The notes under the pieces were generated by a model. The model did no database searches and was not told where the DNA came from. It was given only the letters and a program-made list of their open reading frames with translations. The position numbers and the translations under genes were made by a program. From contig SVKY01000002.1 in assembly GCA_015068235.1 (NCBI GenBank), forward strand, positions 41,870 to 105,869: 64,000 nucleotides of DNA, written 5' to 3'. Source of the DNA: Oscillospiraceae bacterium (GTDB lineage: Bacteria; Bacillota; Clostridia; Oscillospirales; Oscillospiraceae). This document shows, piece after piece, positions 8,970 to 18,669 of the stretch (position 1 is the stretch's first letter; every line of letters begins with the position of its first letter).

Positions 8970-10622
8970 ATGCTGCGTCTGCTCCATATTGAGAATATTG
9001 CCGTCATTGAACGAGCAGACATTTCTTTTGATGACGGCTTTCATGTGATGACCGGCGAGACCGGTGCAGGTAAAAGTATCGTCATTGATGCCATCAGTGC
9101 GATCTTGGGCGAGCGAGCTTACCGTGACATGATCCGAACTGGCTGCAACAAGGCTTCGGTGCGTGCAATTTTTGATCAAGTGACGCCGCTTGCGTGGTTT
9201 GAGGACAACGGCGTGCCGTTTGAGGAAGAGCTGACGATTCAGCGTGAGGTCTATCTTGATGGCAAGAATGTATGTCGTGTTAATGCAGTTCCCGTCAGTG
9301 TTGGCGCACTGAAAAAGCTGGGTATTCAGCTGATCAATATCCATGGACAACATGACTCGGCAGCATTGTTTGACGAGAATTATCATTTGTCATTTTTGGA
9401 CGGCTTTGCCTGCAATGAGGATCTTCTTGCGCAGTATGGGGAAAAGTATGCCGAAGTGCTGAGACTGCGCCGAGAGATCGAGCATCTTTCCATGGATGAG
9501 GGCGAGAAGCTGCGCCGCATGGAAACACTTAAATATCAAATTGAAGAGATCACCCGAGCCAATTTGAAGGTCGGAGAGGACGAGAAGCTGGAAGCAAAGC
9601 GGAAGCTTGTACAAAATTCCGAAAAGCTCTCTGACGGTTTGCAGGAGGCTGCCTCGGCGCTGGACGGTGATGAGGATACAGAGGGGGCAGCGGCGCTTTT
9701 GTCGCAGGCGCAGCGGGCGCTTCAAAGGCTGACGAGATTCGATGATCAGTTCTCGGCTTTGAGCGAAACGCTGAATGATTTGATGTATCAGGTGCAGGAT
9801 GTCAACGAGCAGGTGAAGGATCGATTGTATGCGCTTTCTTACAGTGCAGATGAATTGGAACAGATCGAAGAACGCTTGGATATTATTCACCGTTTGCGCC
9901 GAAAATACGGTGCAACATGCGAGGATATTCTGCAATACTTACAAAGCGCAAAATCGGAGCTTGACGAGATCGAGTTTGCCGACGAGCGTATGGAGCAGCT
10001 CAAGTATCAGCTGAAAAAGGCTGAGCAGGCGGCTTGGACAGCAGCCGAACAGCTGCGTGAGGTGAGAAAAAAAGCGGCAATTGGCTTGACGAAGCGAATT
10101 TTGTCGGAGCTTGCCGATTTGGATATGAACAAGGTGCAGTTCTCCTGCGAATTTTCCGAAACGGAGCTGACCGCAGTGGGCACCGATGCGGTTGCGTTTT
10201 ATATGTCCGCTAACGTCGGTGAGGCGCTCAAGCCCTTGAACAAGGTCGCTTCCGGCGGCGAGTTGGCTCGTATCATGCTTGCGCTCAAGAACGTTTTGGC
10301 AGAGAAAGACCGTGTGCCGACATTGATCTTTGACGAGGTCGATACGGGTGTTTCGGGCAGAGCGGCGCAGAAGGTCGCCGAAAAGCTGCGCAGCGTTTCA
10401 AAGCAGAAGCAGGTTCTGTGCGTGACGCATTTGCCGCAGCTTGCGGCTTTGGCAGACACGCATTTGCTGATCGCCAAGGGAGAAAGTGAAGGAAGAACTT
10501 TTACGACCGTGGAGCCTTTGGATTTCGAGGGCAGAAAGCGAGAACTTGCACGCATCATCGGTGGTGCGAATATTACACAGACAACATTACAAAGTGCTGC
10601 AGAAATGCTATTAGAAAGGTAG
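8970..10622 (+). CDS. recN: DNA repair protein RecN
   Basis: TGETGAGKSIVIDAI Walker A, ASGGELARIMLALK, LIFDEVDTGVSGRAA. Confidence 0.96.
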   Translation: MLRLLHIENIAVIERADISFDDGFHVMTGETGAGKSIVIDAISAILGERAYRDMIRTGCNKASVRAIFDQVTPLAWFEDNGVPFEEELTIQREVYLDGKNVCRVNAVPVSVGALKKLGIQLINIHGQHDSAALFDENYHLSFLDGFACNEDLLAQYGEKYAEVLRLRREIEHLSMDEGEKLRRMETLKYQIEEITRANLKVGEDEKLEAKRKLVQNSEKLSDGLQEAASALDGDEDTEGAAALLSQAQRALQRLTRFDDQFSALSETLNDLMYQVQDVNEQVKDRLYALSYSADELEQIEERLDIIHRLRRKYGATCEDILQYLQSAKSELDEIEFADERMEQLKYQLKKAEQAAWTAAEQLREVRKKAAIGLTKRILSELADLDMNKVQFSCEFSETELTAVGTDAVAFYMSANVGEALKPLNKVASGGELARIMLALKNVLAEKDRVPTLIFDEVDTGVSGRAAQKVAEKLRSVSKQKQVLCVTHLPQLAALADTHLLIAKGESEGRTFTTVEPLDFEGRKRELARIIGGANITQTTLQSAAEMLLER

Positions 10623-10628
10623 ATGTTT

Positions 10629-11375
10629 ATGAGCCTAAAGGGAAAAAGAATCGTTATAACAGGTGCTTCGAAGGGACTTGGACTTGGCATCGTGAAGCGC
10701 CTTTGTGAAGAAGGTGCGAACATCATTGCACATTACAACTCGGGCGATATTTCGCAGGCAAAGGCATTTGCTGAGGCTGCGGGCGTGGAGTTTAGCGCAT
10801 ATCAAGCGGATTTGTCCAAGGAATCCGAGGTGTTGGCGTTGGCTGAGAAAATCACGGCATTTGACGATGTTTATGGACTTGTCAACAATGCAGGCATTTG
10901 TCTGTTCGAGAATTTCTTTGACGTGACGCCGGAGAGCTATGATACGACATTTAATATCAATATGAAGTCCGTTTTCTTCCTGACGCAGAAAATTACGCAG
11001 AAAATGGTCGAAAATAAGATTCGTGGCAGAGTGGTGAATTTTTCGTCCATCACTGCACTTTCCGGATCTGCAACGCAAGTGCATTACGGCGCTGCCAAGG
11101 GTGCGGTCAGCAGCTTTACGCATATGGCTGCGGAGGCTTTGGGACAGTACGGCATTACCGTCAATGCAATTCTTCCGGGTCCCACGCCGACCAAGCACAA
11201 CAGCGATTATCTCGCTTTGGAGAATACCAAGAAGGAACTGTGCGGACGGATGCCGATGCGCTGCTACGGTGATCCTGCTTACATAGCAGATGCGGTGGTC
11301 TATTTCTTGGGTGAGAATGCCTGTTGGACGACCGGTACGACGTTGCCCGTTGACGGCGGATATTTGGCAAAATAA
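10629..11375 (+). CDS. SDR-family oxidoreductase, FabG-like
   Basis: VITGASKGLGLGI, NNAG, YGAAKGA catalytic motif. Confidence 0.9.
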   Translation: MSLKGKRIVITGASKGLGLGIVKRLCEEGANIIAHYNSGDISQAKAFAEAAGVEFSAYQADLSKESEVLALAEKITAFDDVYGLVNNAGICLFENFFDVTPESYDTTFNINMKSVFFLTQKITQKMVENKIRGRVVNFSSITALSGSATQVHYGAAKGAVSSFTHMAAEALGQYGITVNAILPGPTPTKHNSDYLALENTKKELCGRMPMRCYGDPAYIADAVVYFLGENACWTTGTTLPVDGGYLAK

Positions 11376-11379
11376 AAGC

Positions 11380-11408
11380 TTGACAAAATTCGAGCTTTCT
11401 GTTACCAT
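11380..11408 (+). promoter_or_regulatory. Promoter of the tyrS T-box leader
   Basis: TTGACA, 17-nt spacer, TACCAT. Confidence 0.65.
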
Positions 11409-11414
11409 AAGCAC

Positions 11415-11680
11415 AATATGAAACGCAATGATGGGAAGAAGTAGTCGATTTTCTGCTCTCAGAGAGCTGTCAGTTGGTGCAAGACAGTGAGTATATGCGG
11501 CGAAATACATCCCGGAGTGGTCTACCTGAACGGTTTTCTATTAGGGTAGAACGGGTGCGCCCGTCAAAGCGTGAGAGTCTTTGACTCGCTGAGCCTTTTC
11601 CTGCGAGGGAAGGGGAAATCAGAGGTGGTACCGCGTAATTTACGCCCTCTGTTCCGAGCGGAACAGGGGGCTTTATTTAT
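11415..11680 (+). promoter_or_regulatory. T-box leader (Tyr) upstream of tyrS
   Basis: T-box AGAGGTGGTACCGCG (11621-11635), likely specifier UAC (11506-11508), terminator GCCCTCTGTTCC..GGAACAGGGGGC-TTTATTT. Confidence 0.92.
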
Positions 11681-11709
11681 TAAAATAATTCCTAAAAGGA
11701 GAACGAATA

Positions 11710-12933
11710 ATGAAACTTTATGACGAACTCGTTGCCCGTGGCTTGATCGCACAGGTGACGAATGAAGAAGAGATCAAGGAAATGATCGATAACGGCAAGG
11801 CAACGTTTTATATCGGCTTTGACCCCACGGCAGATTCTCTGCACGTTGGACATTTTATGGCGCTGTGCCTGATGAAGCGTTTGCAGATGGCAGGCAACAA
11901 GCCCATCGCCCTGATCGGCGGCGGTACCGCTATGATCGGTGACCCCTCGGGCAGAACTGATATGCGTTCAATGATGACCAAGGAGACCATCGACCATAAC
12001 TGCGCTTGCTTCAAAAAGCAGATGGAGCGCTTCATCGAGTTCGGTGAGGATAAAGCACAGATGGTCAACAACGCTGATTGGCTGTTGGATCTGAACTATG
12101 TTGACGTTTTGCGTGATGTTGGCGCTTGCTTCTCGGTCAACAATATGTTGCGTGCTGAGTGCTATAAGCAGCGCATGGAGAAGGGCTTGAGCTTCTTGGA
12201 GTTCAATTACATGATCATGCAGTCTTATGACTTCTACCATCTGTTCCAAAAGTACGGCTGCAATATGCAGTTTGGTGGTAACGACCAGTGGAGCAATATG
12301 CTCGGCGGTACGGAGCTGATCCGTCGCAAGCTGGGCAAGGATGCCCACGCCATGACGATCACCCTGCTGCTCAACTCCGAGGGCAAGAAGATGGGTAAGA
12401 CTGCCAAGGGTGCGGTTTGGCTCGATCCTGAGAAGACCAGCCCGTTTGACTTCTTCCAGTATTGGCGTAATGTTTCGGATGATGACGTGCTCAAGTGCAT
12501 CCGCATGCTGACCTTCCTGCCGCTCGAGCAGATCGATGCCATGGATAGCTGGGAGGGCAGCCAGCTCAATACTGCCAAGGAAATTCTTGCCTATGAGCTG
12601 ACGAAGCTCGTGCATGGTGAGGAAGAGGCTGACAAGGCAAGAACCGCTGCCAAGGCTCTGTTTGCAGGCGGCGCAGACGATGCCAATATGCCCACAACCG
12701 AGCTGACAGAGGATCAGCTCAATGAAGGCAAGATCGCCATTTTGGATCTGATGATGGCTTGCAAGCTCGCACCGAGCAAGTCCGAGGCTCGCCGTTTGGT
12801 GCAGCAGGGCGGCGTATTTGCCAATGACGAGAAGGTTGGCGCCATCGATGTTGCCTTTACCGCTGAGCAGCTTAGGCAGGGTGTGAAGCTGCGCAAGGGC
12901 AAGAAGGTTTACCACAAGGCGATTTTGGTGTAA
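11710..12933 (+). CDS. tyrS: Tyrosyl-tRNA synthetase
   Basis: [28 protein letters not shown]-terminal S4 domain. Confidence 0.97.
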   Translation: MKLYDELVARGLIAQVTNEEEIKEMIDNGKATFYIGFDPTADSLHVGHFMALCLMKRLQMAGNKPIALIGGGTAMIGDPSGRTDMRSMMTKETIDHNCACFKKQMERFIEFGEDKAQMVNNADWLLDLNYVDVLRDVGACFSVNNMLRAECYKQRMEKGLSFLEFNYMIMQSYDFYHLFQKYGCNMQFGGNDQWSNMLGGTELIRRKLGKDAHAMTITLLLNSEGKKMGKTAKGAVWLDPEKTSPFDFFQYWRNVSDDDVLKCIRMLTFLPLEQIDAMDSWEGSQLNTAKEILAYELTKLVHGEEEADKARTAAKALFAGGADDANMPTTELTEDQLNEGKIAILDLMMACKLAPSKSEARRLVQQGGVFANDEKVGAIDVAFTAEQLRQGVKLRKGKKVYHKAILV

Positions 12934-12936
12934 GCT

Positions 12937-13530
12937 ATGATGAAAAAGATTTTAACATGGACGCTGCTTGTATGCGTGCTTTTCCTGTGCGCTTGCGGAA
13001 GTGACGAAAAGGAAACAACGGAAGCTGCGACGGAGGAGCGCTACCCCTCACTGCGCTATGAAGCGATTCCGAGCGATGGCTATACCGAACAGCAAGCATT
13101 AGAGGATCAGTGCTTGGTGCTTTCGTTTGTGGAGGGTGATTTGAAGCCTTCCGTCAGCGGCATGGAAAATTGGACATATTTCTTAGAGGCTGTGGAGAAT
13201 GATGCCGATGAGGCGAGGATCCGTGCAGTCTATTTCCAAAACGGTATCTATTATTACACGGATCTGACCTATCTCAATGGCTACTTCAGCCTGTACACGC
13301 TCAACGAGTTCCAAAACTATGAAAATGCCATCGGCAGCTATCCTTATATCAAGCGCATCGAGGGTGTTGAGCCGAATACGGGCAATCAGGTTTGCTATTA
13401 TGTTCTGAGCGAGCTTGAGGAGCTGACAAGCGAGGATGTGCTTTCCGCCGCACGCATTTGCGATATTGAGTCAGAGCGTGGCGTGCCCTACGAGCCGATT
13501 CCCTTTACGCAATATTTGTATCTTGAATGA
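12937..13530 (+). CDS. Lipoprotein of unknown function
   Basis: Signal peptide with lipobox LFLCACGSD. Confidence 0.65.
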   Translation: MMKKILTWTLLVCVLFLCACGSDEKETTEAATEERYPSLRYEAIPSDGYTEQQALEDQCLVLSFVEGDLKPSVSGMENWTYFLEAVENDADEARIRAVYFQNGIYYYTDLTYLNGYFSLYTLNEFQNYENAIGSYPYIKRIEGVEPNTGNQVCYYVLSELEELTSEDVLSAARICDIESERGVPYEPIPFTQYLYLE

Positions 13531-13548
13531 TTTAAGCCCAAAATAAAA

Positions 13549-13582
13549 GCGGTGAGCTTCACAGAGGAAGCTCACCGTTTTT
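13549..13582 (+). terminator. Rho-independent terminator
   Basis: CGGTGAGCTTC-acagag-GAAGCTCACCG-TTTTT. Confidence 0.85.
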
Positions 13583-13627
13583 CTGTGCACACTTGTGTTG
13601 CGCAAATATACACGTCTTACGCCAACA

Positions 13628-13669
13628 AAAAAACGCAATCAGCCGACCTCGAATGAGTTCGGCTGATTG
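13628..13669 (-). terminator. Rho-independent terminator for the minus-strand acyltransferase operon
   Basis: Minus strand AATCAGCCGAACTCATTCGAGGTCGGCTGATTGCGTTTTTTTG. Confidence 0.75.
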
Positions 13670-13675
13670 ATCATC

Positions 13676-13779
13676 AAATTCCGATTCATCGCTGAATTTC
13701 AAATTTTGAACTGTAGGGGAGGGTCATGACCCTCCCCTACAGCGTGAAACGATAATCTCACCGGTAAATCGGAATTTGA
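13676..13779. repeat. Mosaic inverted-repeat element copy 2
   Basis: aaattccgattcatcgctgaatttcaaatttt ... GTAGGGGAGGGTCATGACCCTCCCCTAC ... ggtaaatcggaattt. Confidence 0.88.
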
Positions 13780-13787
13780 AATATTTT

Positions 13788-14891
13788 TTACTTCAAAACA
13801 GTGCCTGCGGAATTGAGCAGGGTCGTGCTGTAGAGGAACAGTACATCCGCATTTTCGAAATCCACAAGCTGATCGATATATTCCAGGGTGATATAGCGCA
13901 TATCTACCATCGTGATCTTTGCATAGCTTTCGCAGAGCATGGGGGTCAGTGCGCTTGCGAAGCTGTCCCGGAACATGATCAGATGCTTATCGCTCGTCGC
14001 ATCGGGATTTTCAATCGTGATCAGGGATTCTGCACCCGAGAGATAAATATCATAAGGATCCACGCCGTCATATGCCGCAATATCATACATGGACATTTCG
14101 ACCCACTGACCGCTGTACTCGTCAATGCGCTTTAAGACAGCATTTTCCGTTGCCGCATTTTGCAAATAAACCAAGCTTTCCGAAATAAACGGATATGCCG
14201 TATGATCGGCATAAACCCCGGAAAAGCCCTCCAGTTCATGCTGCTCGTAGCTGCCAAAATCTACCACCGGAACATTCATCGCCGTATTGAGCGCCGTGAC
14301 AACCTCCTGCAGCTTCTCTTGCCGCCAATGGCTGTCTGTGCGATAATAATCTTCAAGGCGCAGTGTCGGTCTGAGGTCGATTTCCTGTGCGTCAACCTCC
14401 TCCATCATGCGATAAAGCGCCTCGTAGTCCATGGCAGGATAACCGTTTTTTCCGGCGAGGAAATAGTTTTTGTCGGGAATGATCGCATAATAAGCATTTT
14501 GGATTTGGGGATGAGTTTCCAAAATTTTGTTGAGTCTCCTGACGGCGAAGTTGACCTGCTTTTCTTCCAGCGTTTCCCCGATCTCCATCCAATGACCGTC
14601 GGCATAGTAATAGTCATTGGTATTCTTCATCTGCCAAAGGTGCGTATTCATCACGGTCTTGATGCCCCGGAAGCTGTCGCGCAGCGGAAACTGCTCGAGC
14701 AAATACGTCTCCAGCTCGGAGGCATAGCTGCCGTCAAATACTTTTTCGGAAGAAAATTCGGGCTTTTGTGCCAGGGCTCTGCGCTCGGTATCGGAAAGCT
14801 TTGCATCGGGCACAAGCCAATGGCTGATCGCCAAGCCAAAGATCATCAACACAAAGACAGCGACCACTGCAATTTTTTTCGTTTTTTCCAT
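13788..14891 (-). CDS. DHHW/AlgX-like O-acetylation accessory protein
   Basis: Signal anchor, LSDTERRALAQKPEFS, DSHWRQEKL; adjacent to an MBOAT gene. Confidence 0.85.
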   Translation of the reverse strand: MEKTKKIAVVAVFVLMIFGLAISHWLVPDAKLSDTERRALAQKPEFSSEKVFDGSYASELETYLLEQFPLRDSFRGIKTVMNTHLWQMKNTNDYYYADGHWMEIGETLEEKQVNFAVRRLNKILETHPQIQNAYYAIIPDKNYFLAGKNGYPAMDYEALYRMMEEVDAQEIDLRPTLRLEDYYRTDSHWRQEKLQEVVTALNTAMNVPVVDFGSYEQHELEGFSGVYADHTAYPFISESLVYLQNAATENAVLKRIDEYSGQWVEMSMYDIAAYDGVDPYDIYLSGAESLITIENPDATSDKHLIMFRDSFASALTPMLCESYAKITMVDMRYITLEYIDQLVDFENADVLFLYSTTLLNSAGTVLK

Positions 14892-14903
14892 TGCTTACCC
14901 TCC

Positions 14904-16298
14904 TTAGAAGCGGAAATAGAGGAAGGGGCTGAAGCTTCCGTCTACCAAGTAAGCCGTGACCGCTGCCAAAAGAAGGCAGACAGCCAAGGGCTCTGCAAAC
15001 GTGCTGACCTTTTTGCCGGGTTCGGTCGCAGCAAAACGATTCCAAAGCTTCTTGCAGATCGGAGTTGCACCAATGATCGCAACGATCAGCAAAACACCGT
15101 AGCTGCAAAGATAGTAGCCTGTGTCGCTGCTCCAAAGCGGAGCGCCGCCAAACATACCCTTCACATCTGAAGCAAGCTGCGTCAGATCCGCTGCATTGAA
15201 CACCACGAAGCTGAGGGCAACAAGCACAAGCACATATAAATGTCTGATAAAAGCGCCTGCCTTTTCCAAGAATTTGAGCAAAAACAGCTTCTCCAAAATC
15301 AGCAAAACGCCAAACATCACGCCCCAAAGAACAAAGTTCCACGCAGCACCATGCCACAAGCCGGTCGCAGCCCAAACGATGGCAATGTTGACAAACCAAC
15401 GCAGCTTGCTCACACGATTGCCACCAAGCGGAATATACAGATAATCTCTGAACCATGTGCCCAAGGTCATATGCCAACGGCGCCAAAATTCGGTGATACT
15501 GCGTGAAACGAAGGGATAATTGAAGTTTTCGGGGAAGGAAAATCCAAAAATCCGTCCCAAGCCGATCGCCATATCCGAATAGCCCGAGAAGTCAAAATAG
15601 ATCTGCAAGCACAGGGCTACAACATAGAGCCAGTAGAAGACGACCGAGCTTTCGCTCGTGCGGAAAATGTCGCACAGCTCACCCATCGCATCTGCAATCA
15701 GCACCTTTTTCGCCAAGCCGAAAACAAAGCGGCGAATGCCCAAATAAAGTCCGTCCAAATCATGCTTTCTTGTGCGCAATTCTTCGGCGATGTCGGTATA
15801 TCTTACGATCGGACCCGCAATGAGCTGTGGGAACAGGCAGACGAAGGTGGCAAAGGTCGCAAGATTCTTCTCCGCACGAGCCTCCCCACGGTAAACGTCG
15901 ATCGTGTAGCTCATCGTCTGGAAGGTGAAAAAGCTGATGCCGATCGGAAGCGCAACACCTGTCAAAGGAATCGTTGTTCCGAGGAGGTCATTGATGCTGC
16001 CGATGAAAAAATCGGCGTATTTGAAAAAGCCAAGCATCGCCAAATTGACGATGATCGACGAGATCAGCGCGATTTTTGCGCCCCTGCTTCCACGATGGCT
16101 TTCAATATAAATGCTGTGAAAATAATCAGAGATCGACGAGATCACCAATAAAATAACATAAATCGGTTCCCCGACGAAGTAGAAAAACAGACTGCTTGCA
16201 AGCAGAATATAGTTTTTCAGCGCCCTCGGCACGAGATAATACAGCGCCAGGACGATCGGCAGAAACACAAATAAAAAGCTGATGCTTGAAAAGACCAT
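14904..16298 (-). CDS. MBOAT family O-acyltransferase, AlgI/DltB-like
   Basis: FPQLIAGPIVRY, SRSITEFWRRWHMTLGTWFRDYLYIPLGG, GLWHGAAWNFVLWG. Confidence 0.95.
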   Translation of the reverse strand: MVFSSISFLFVFLPIVLALYYLVPRALKNYILLASSLFFYFVGEPIYVILLVISSISDYFHSIYIESHRGSRGAKIALISSIIVNLAMLGFFKYADFFIGSINDLLGTTIPLTGVALPIGISFFTFQTMSYTIDVYRGEARAEKNLATFATFVCLFPQLIAGPIVRYTDIAEELRTRKHDLDGLYLGIRRFVFGLAKKVLIADAMGELCDIFRTSESSVVFYWLYVVALCLQIYFDFSGYSDMAIGLGRIFGFSFPENFNYPFVSRSITEFWRRWHMTLGTWFRDYLYIPLGGNRVSKLRWFVNIAIVWAATGLWHGAAWNFVLWGVMFGVLLILEKLFLLKFLEKAGAFIRHLYVLVLVALSFVVFNAADLTQLASDVKGMFGGAPLWSSDTGYYLCSYGVLLIVAIIGATPICKKLWNRFAATEPGKKVSTFAEPLAVCLLLAAVTAYLVDGSFSPFLYFRF

Positions 16299-16318
16299 AG
16301 CGTGCCCTCTCTTTCCTA

Positions 16319-16352
16319 TAAAAAAGGCTTCCGCATCGGGAAGCCTTTTTCT
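16319..16352. terminator. Bidirectional terminator hairpin
   Basis: AAAAAAGGCTTCCgcatcgGGAAGCCTTTTTC. Confidence 0.8.
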
Positions 16353-16355
16353 GAA

Positions 16356-16880
16356 TTATGCCCAAAGAGCGTCAAAATTTGCAACCACAGCGTCTGTCCG
16401 ATCAGCGGTGGACATGACGAGCATGATGGTATTGTTGTGTGCAACAGCCACGATCTTCTCCGGCATAACGCACAGCCACTTGCTCTGCGGATCGGCGTTC
16501 TGCTCCATATCGGCACGGACAGCCTCAGCATCGGCACCCTCCGGTACACGGACAAGAACCACGCAGTGTGCAACAGAGGTCATGGGCGGCTCGGAGATTG
16601 CAGCCTCATAGCCATCGACATAAGAGGTGAAGGTCTTGAATTCAAAGGTCTCTGCATCGGTGATCTCGGTGGTCACCAGATCAGGCAGCTCTCCGGTATA
16701 GCCATCATAGATGCCGTCGAGGATCTCGGTCAGGCTCATCTCGTCGCCCTTGGCGGTTGCGGGAGCTTCGGTGGTGGCTTCCGTTTCGGGAGCCTCAGTG
16801 GCTTCCGTCTCGTCGGATGCGCAGCCAACCATGCTGAAAATCATAACGAGGCAAAGTAACAGTGCGAAAAGTTTCTTCAT
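16356..16880 (-). CDS. DUF4358-like lipoprotein
   Basis: Lipobox SMVGCASDE; size and operon position with the MBOAT pair. Confidence 0.65.
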   Translation of the reverse strand: MKKLFALLLCLVMIFSMVGCASDETEATEAPETEATTEAPATAKGDEMSLTEILDGIYDGYTGELPDLVTTEITDAETFEFKTFTSYVDGYEAAISEPPMTSVAHCVVLVRVPEGADAEAVRADMEQNADPQSKWLCVMPEKIVAVAHNNTIMLVMSTADRTDAVVANFDALWA

Positions 16881-17104
16881 TTTTTCATTCTCCTTGAATT
16901 TCTTATGTTCGGCGATTCACGCCGCAGTTATAGACGCCGCTGTTTTGAAAAAGTTCCGTAAAATTATAAAAATTTTTTTCAAAAAAGCAAGCTTGCTTAT
17001 TATAGCGCAGTTTTCCTGAAAAGCAAGCACTATTTTCTTTTTTATCGGACTTCTTAAGCAACCGCAATTGCGTTTCCTGACGGTTCTTGTTGCGGCGCTT
17101 TCGC

Positions 17105-17566
17105 TCATGTCGCTTCTTCGGCTTGTTCGTATGAAGCGCAGATTCGGTTCAAATTCTCCTGGACAAGCGTAAGCCCCTTATACATGATGGCAAGCTCGTC
17201 GTCGCATAGTCCGGCACTCGAAAGGCTTAAGACTGCGTCAATCTTTTCGGCAATGCGTGCGCCGATGTCCGCACCCTTTGGTGTTAGCGAAAATGCACTT
17301 TGATAGCGCTTTTTTGCGTTGGATTCGCAGGTGATATAGCCGTTTGCCTCCAAAAACTTGATCGATCGGGAGACATTCGCTTTATCCTCGCCGCATACCT
17401 GGCATAGCTGTGTTGCCGTTAAAGAACGATCCTTATGCAAGTAGTACAGGCACGAAACGTGCGAGCTTTTGAGCGCAAACTCTGCCATTTCCTCTGTTTT
17501 GATTTTGTAGATGCAGCGGTTGATCTGCGCAATCAGTACGGTAAAGGTTTCAAAACGTCCCGTCAT
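17105..17566 (-). CDS. MarR-family transcriptional regulator
   Basis: LTATQLCQVCGEDKANVSRSIKFLEANGYI winged HTH. Confidence 0.85.
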   Translation of the reverse strand: MTGRFETFTVLIAQINRCIYKIKTEEMAEFALKSSHVSCLYYLHKDRSLTATQLCQVCGEDKANVSRSIKFLEANGYITCESNAKKRYQSAFSLTPKGADIGARIAEKIDAVLSLSSAGLCDDELAIMYKGLTLVQENLNRICASYEQAEEAT

Positions 17567-17704
17567 AGCAGCCTCCTTATTGTGATTACAACGCTTTGAT
17601 TATAGCACAGGCTTTTCTAAATAGCAACCGATTTTTATCATGCGGAAGGGAAAGCTCTCACCAAACGATGAGAGCCGATTTGCATCGTCAATATGCCGCT
17701 TGTC

Positions 17705-17928
17705 AAATTCCGATTTATCGCTGAATTTCGTATTTGCGCAGGTCAAAGCCTTCTCCTTGAGGAGAAGGTGCCCCGAAGGGGCGGATGAGGTGGAAAGGTT
17801 GCGAATTTGCCGAAAACTATCTTAAAATCCCAACTTTTTTCTGCACACCTCATCAGTCAGCTGCGCTGCCAGCTTCTCCTCAAGGAGAAGCCTAAGCCTG
17901 TGCGAACTGAAAGATAAATCGGAATTTG
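17705..17928. repeat. Mosaic inverted-repeat element copy 3 with an alternative core
   Basis: aaattccgatttatcgctgaatttcg ... gataaatcggaattt; core arms TTCTCCTTGAGGAGAAGG / CTTCTCCTCAAGGAGAAG. Confidence 0.85.
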
Positions 17929-17943
17929 GATAACAGATCATGC

Positions 17944-18669
17944 TTAGAGCAATTCATTCCAAATTGCAAAGATCTCCCGAAGGAACATATTGCAAAAATA
18001 AAGCGGATTGCTTGTGCCTGCAGGATAGCCGAGCATTTCAAGCCCAAGCTCTTTTGCAATCAAGGAAGCTCTGAGCAGATGATATTCCGAAGAAATGACG
18101 GCGATTTTTTCAGGCTTTGCCCCCGTTTTTTCTTCGATCAGTGCCATGCTGAACAGCAGATTTTCATTCGTTGTGTTCGCCTGCTCCTCTTTCCAGAGGC
18201 GATCTGCATCGATGCCTGCATCAACCAAATGCTCATACATGCACTGCGCCTCGGTTATGCTCTCATTTTTGCCCTGACCGCCCGAAAGGATCAGGACCGT
18301 ATTCGGATATTCCTGTGCATAGTGCAAAGCGGCATCGATGCGCTCTTTCAGCGATTGGCTGGGAGCTGTGCCGTTGACACCTGCGCCCAAAACCACGGCA
18401 TATTCTGCCTGTGGCTGCTCGCTGCCTCCCATATTCAAGCCAATCCAAATACCCGTTGCGATCATCAGAATGATTCCGGCGCAGAAGCAGACAGAGAAAA
18501 TGATGCTGAAAATTTTACGTCTGCAAAGATTCAAAAGTCCGAATGCAAACCGAACAGCACCCAACGCACAAAGCAGCCCGCCCGTAAACTGATAGCCATA
18601 GACGAAGAAATAACAGAACAAGCCTGCACCGAGCAACATCAGAGCAGGAACCCAATATCTTTTTTTCAT
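17944..18669 (-). CDS. YdcF/SanA-like DUF218 membrane protein
   Basis: AVVLGAGVNGTAPSQSLKERIDAALHYAQEYPNTVLILSGGQG, SSEYHLLRA. Confidence 0.9.
   Translation of the reverse strand: MKKRYWVPALMLLGAGLFCYFFVYGYQFTGGLLCALGAVRFAFGLLNLCRRKIFSIIFSVCFCAGIILMIATGIWIGLNMGGSEQPQAEYAVVLGAGVNGTAPSQSLKERIDAALHYAQEYPNTVLILSGGQGKNESITEAQCMYEHLVDAGIDADRLWKEEQANTTNENLLFSMALIEEKTGAKPEKIAVISSEYHLLRASLIAKELGLEMLGYPAGTSNPLYFCNMFLREIFAIWNELL

Noticed and set aside
13776-15170. Plus-strand ORFs of 119 and 336 aa
   Set aside because: Antisense to the DHHW and MBOAT genes, which are well supported.
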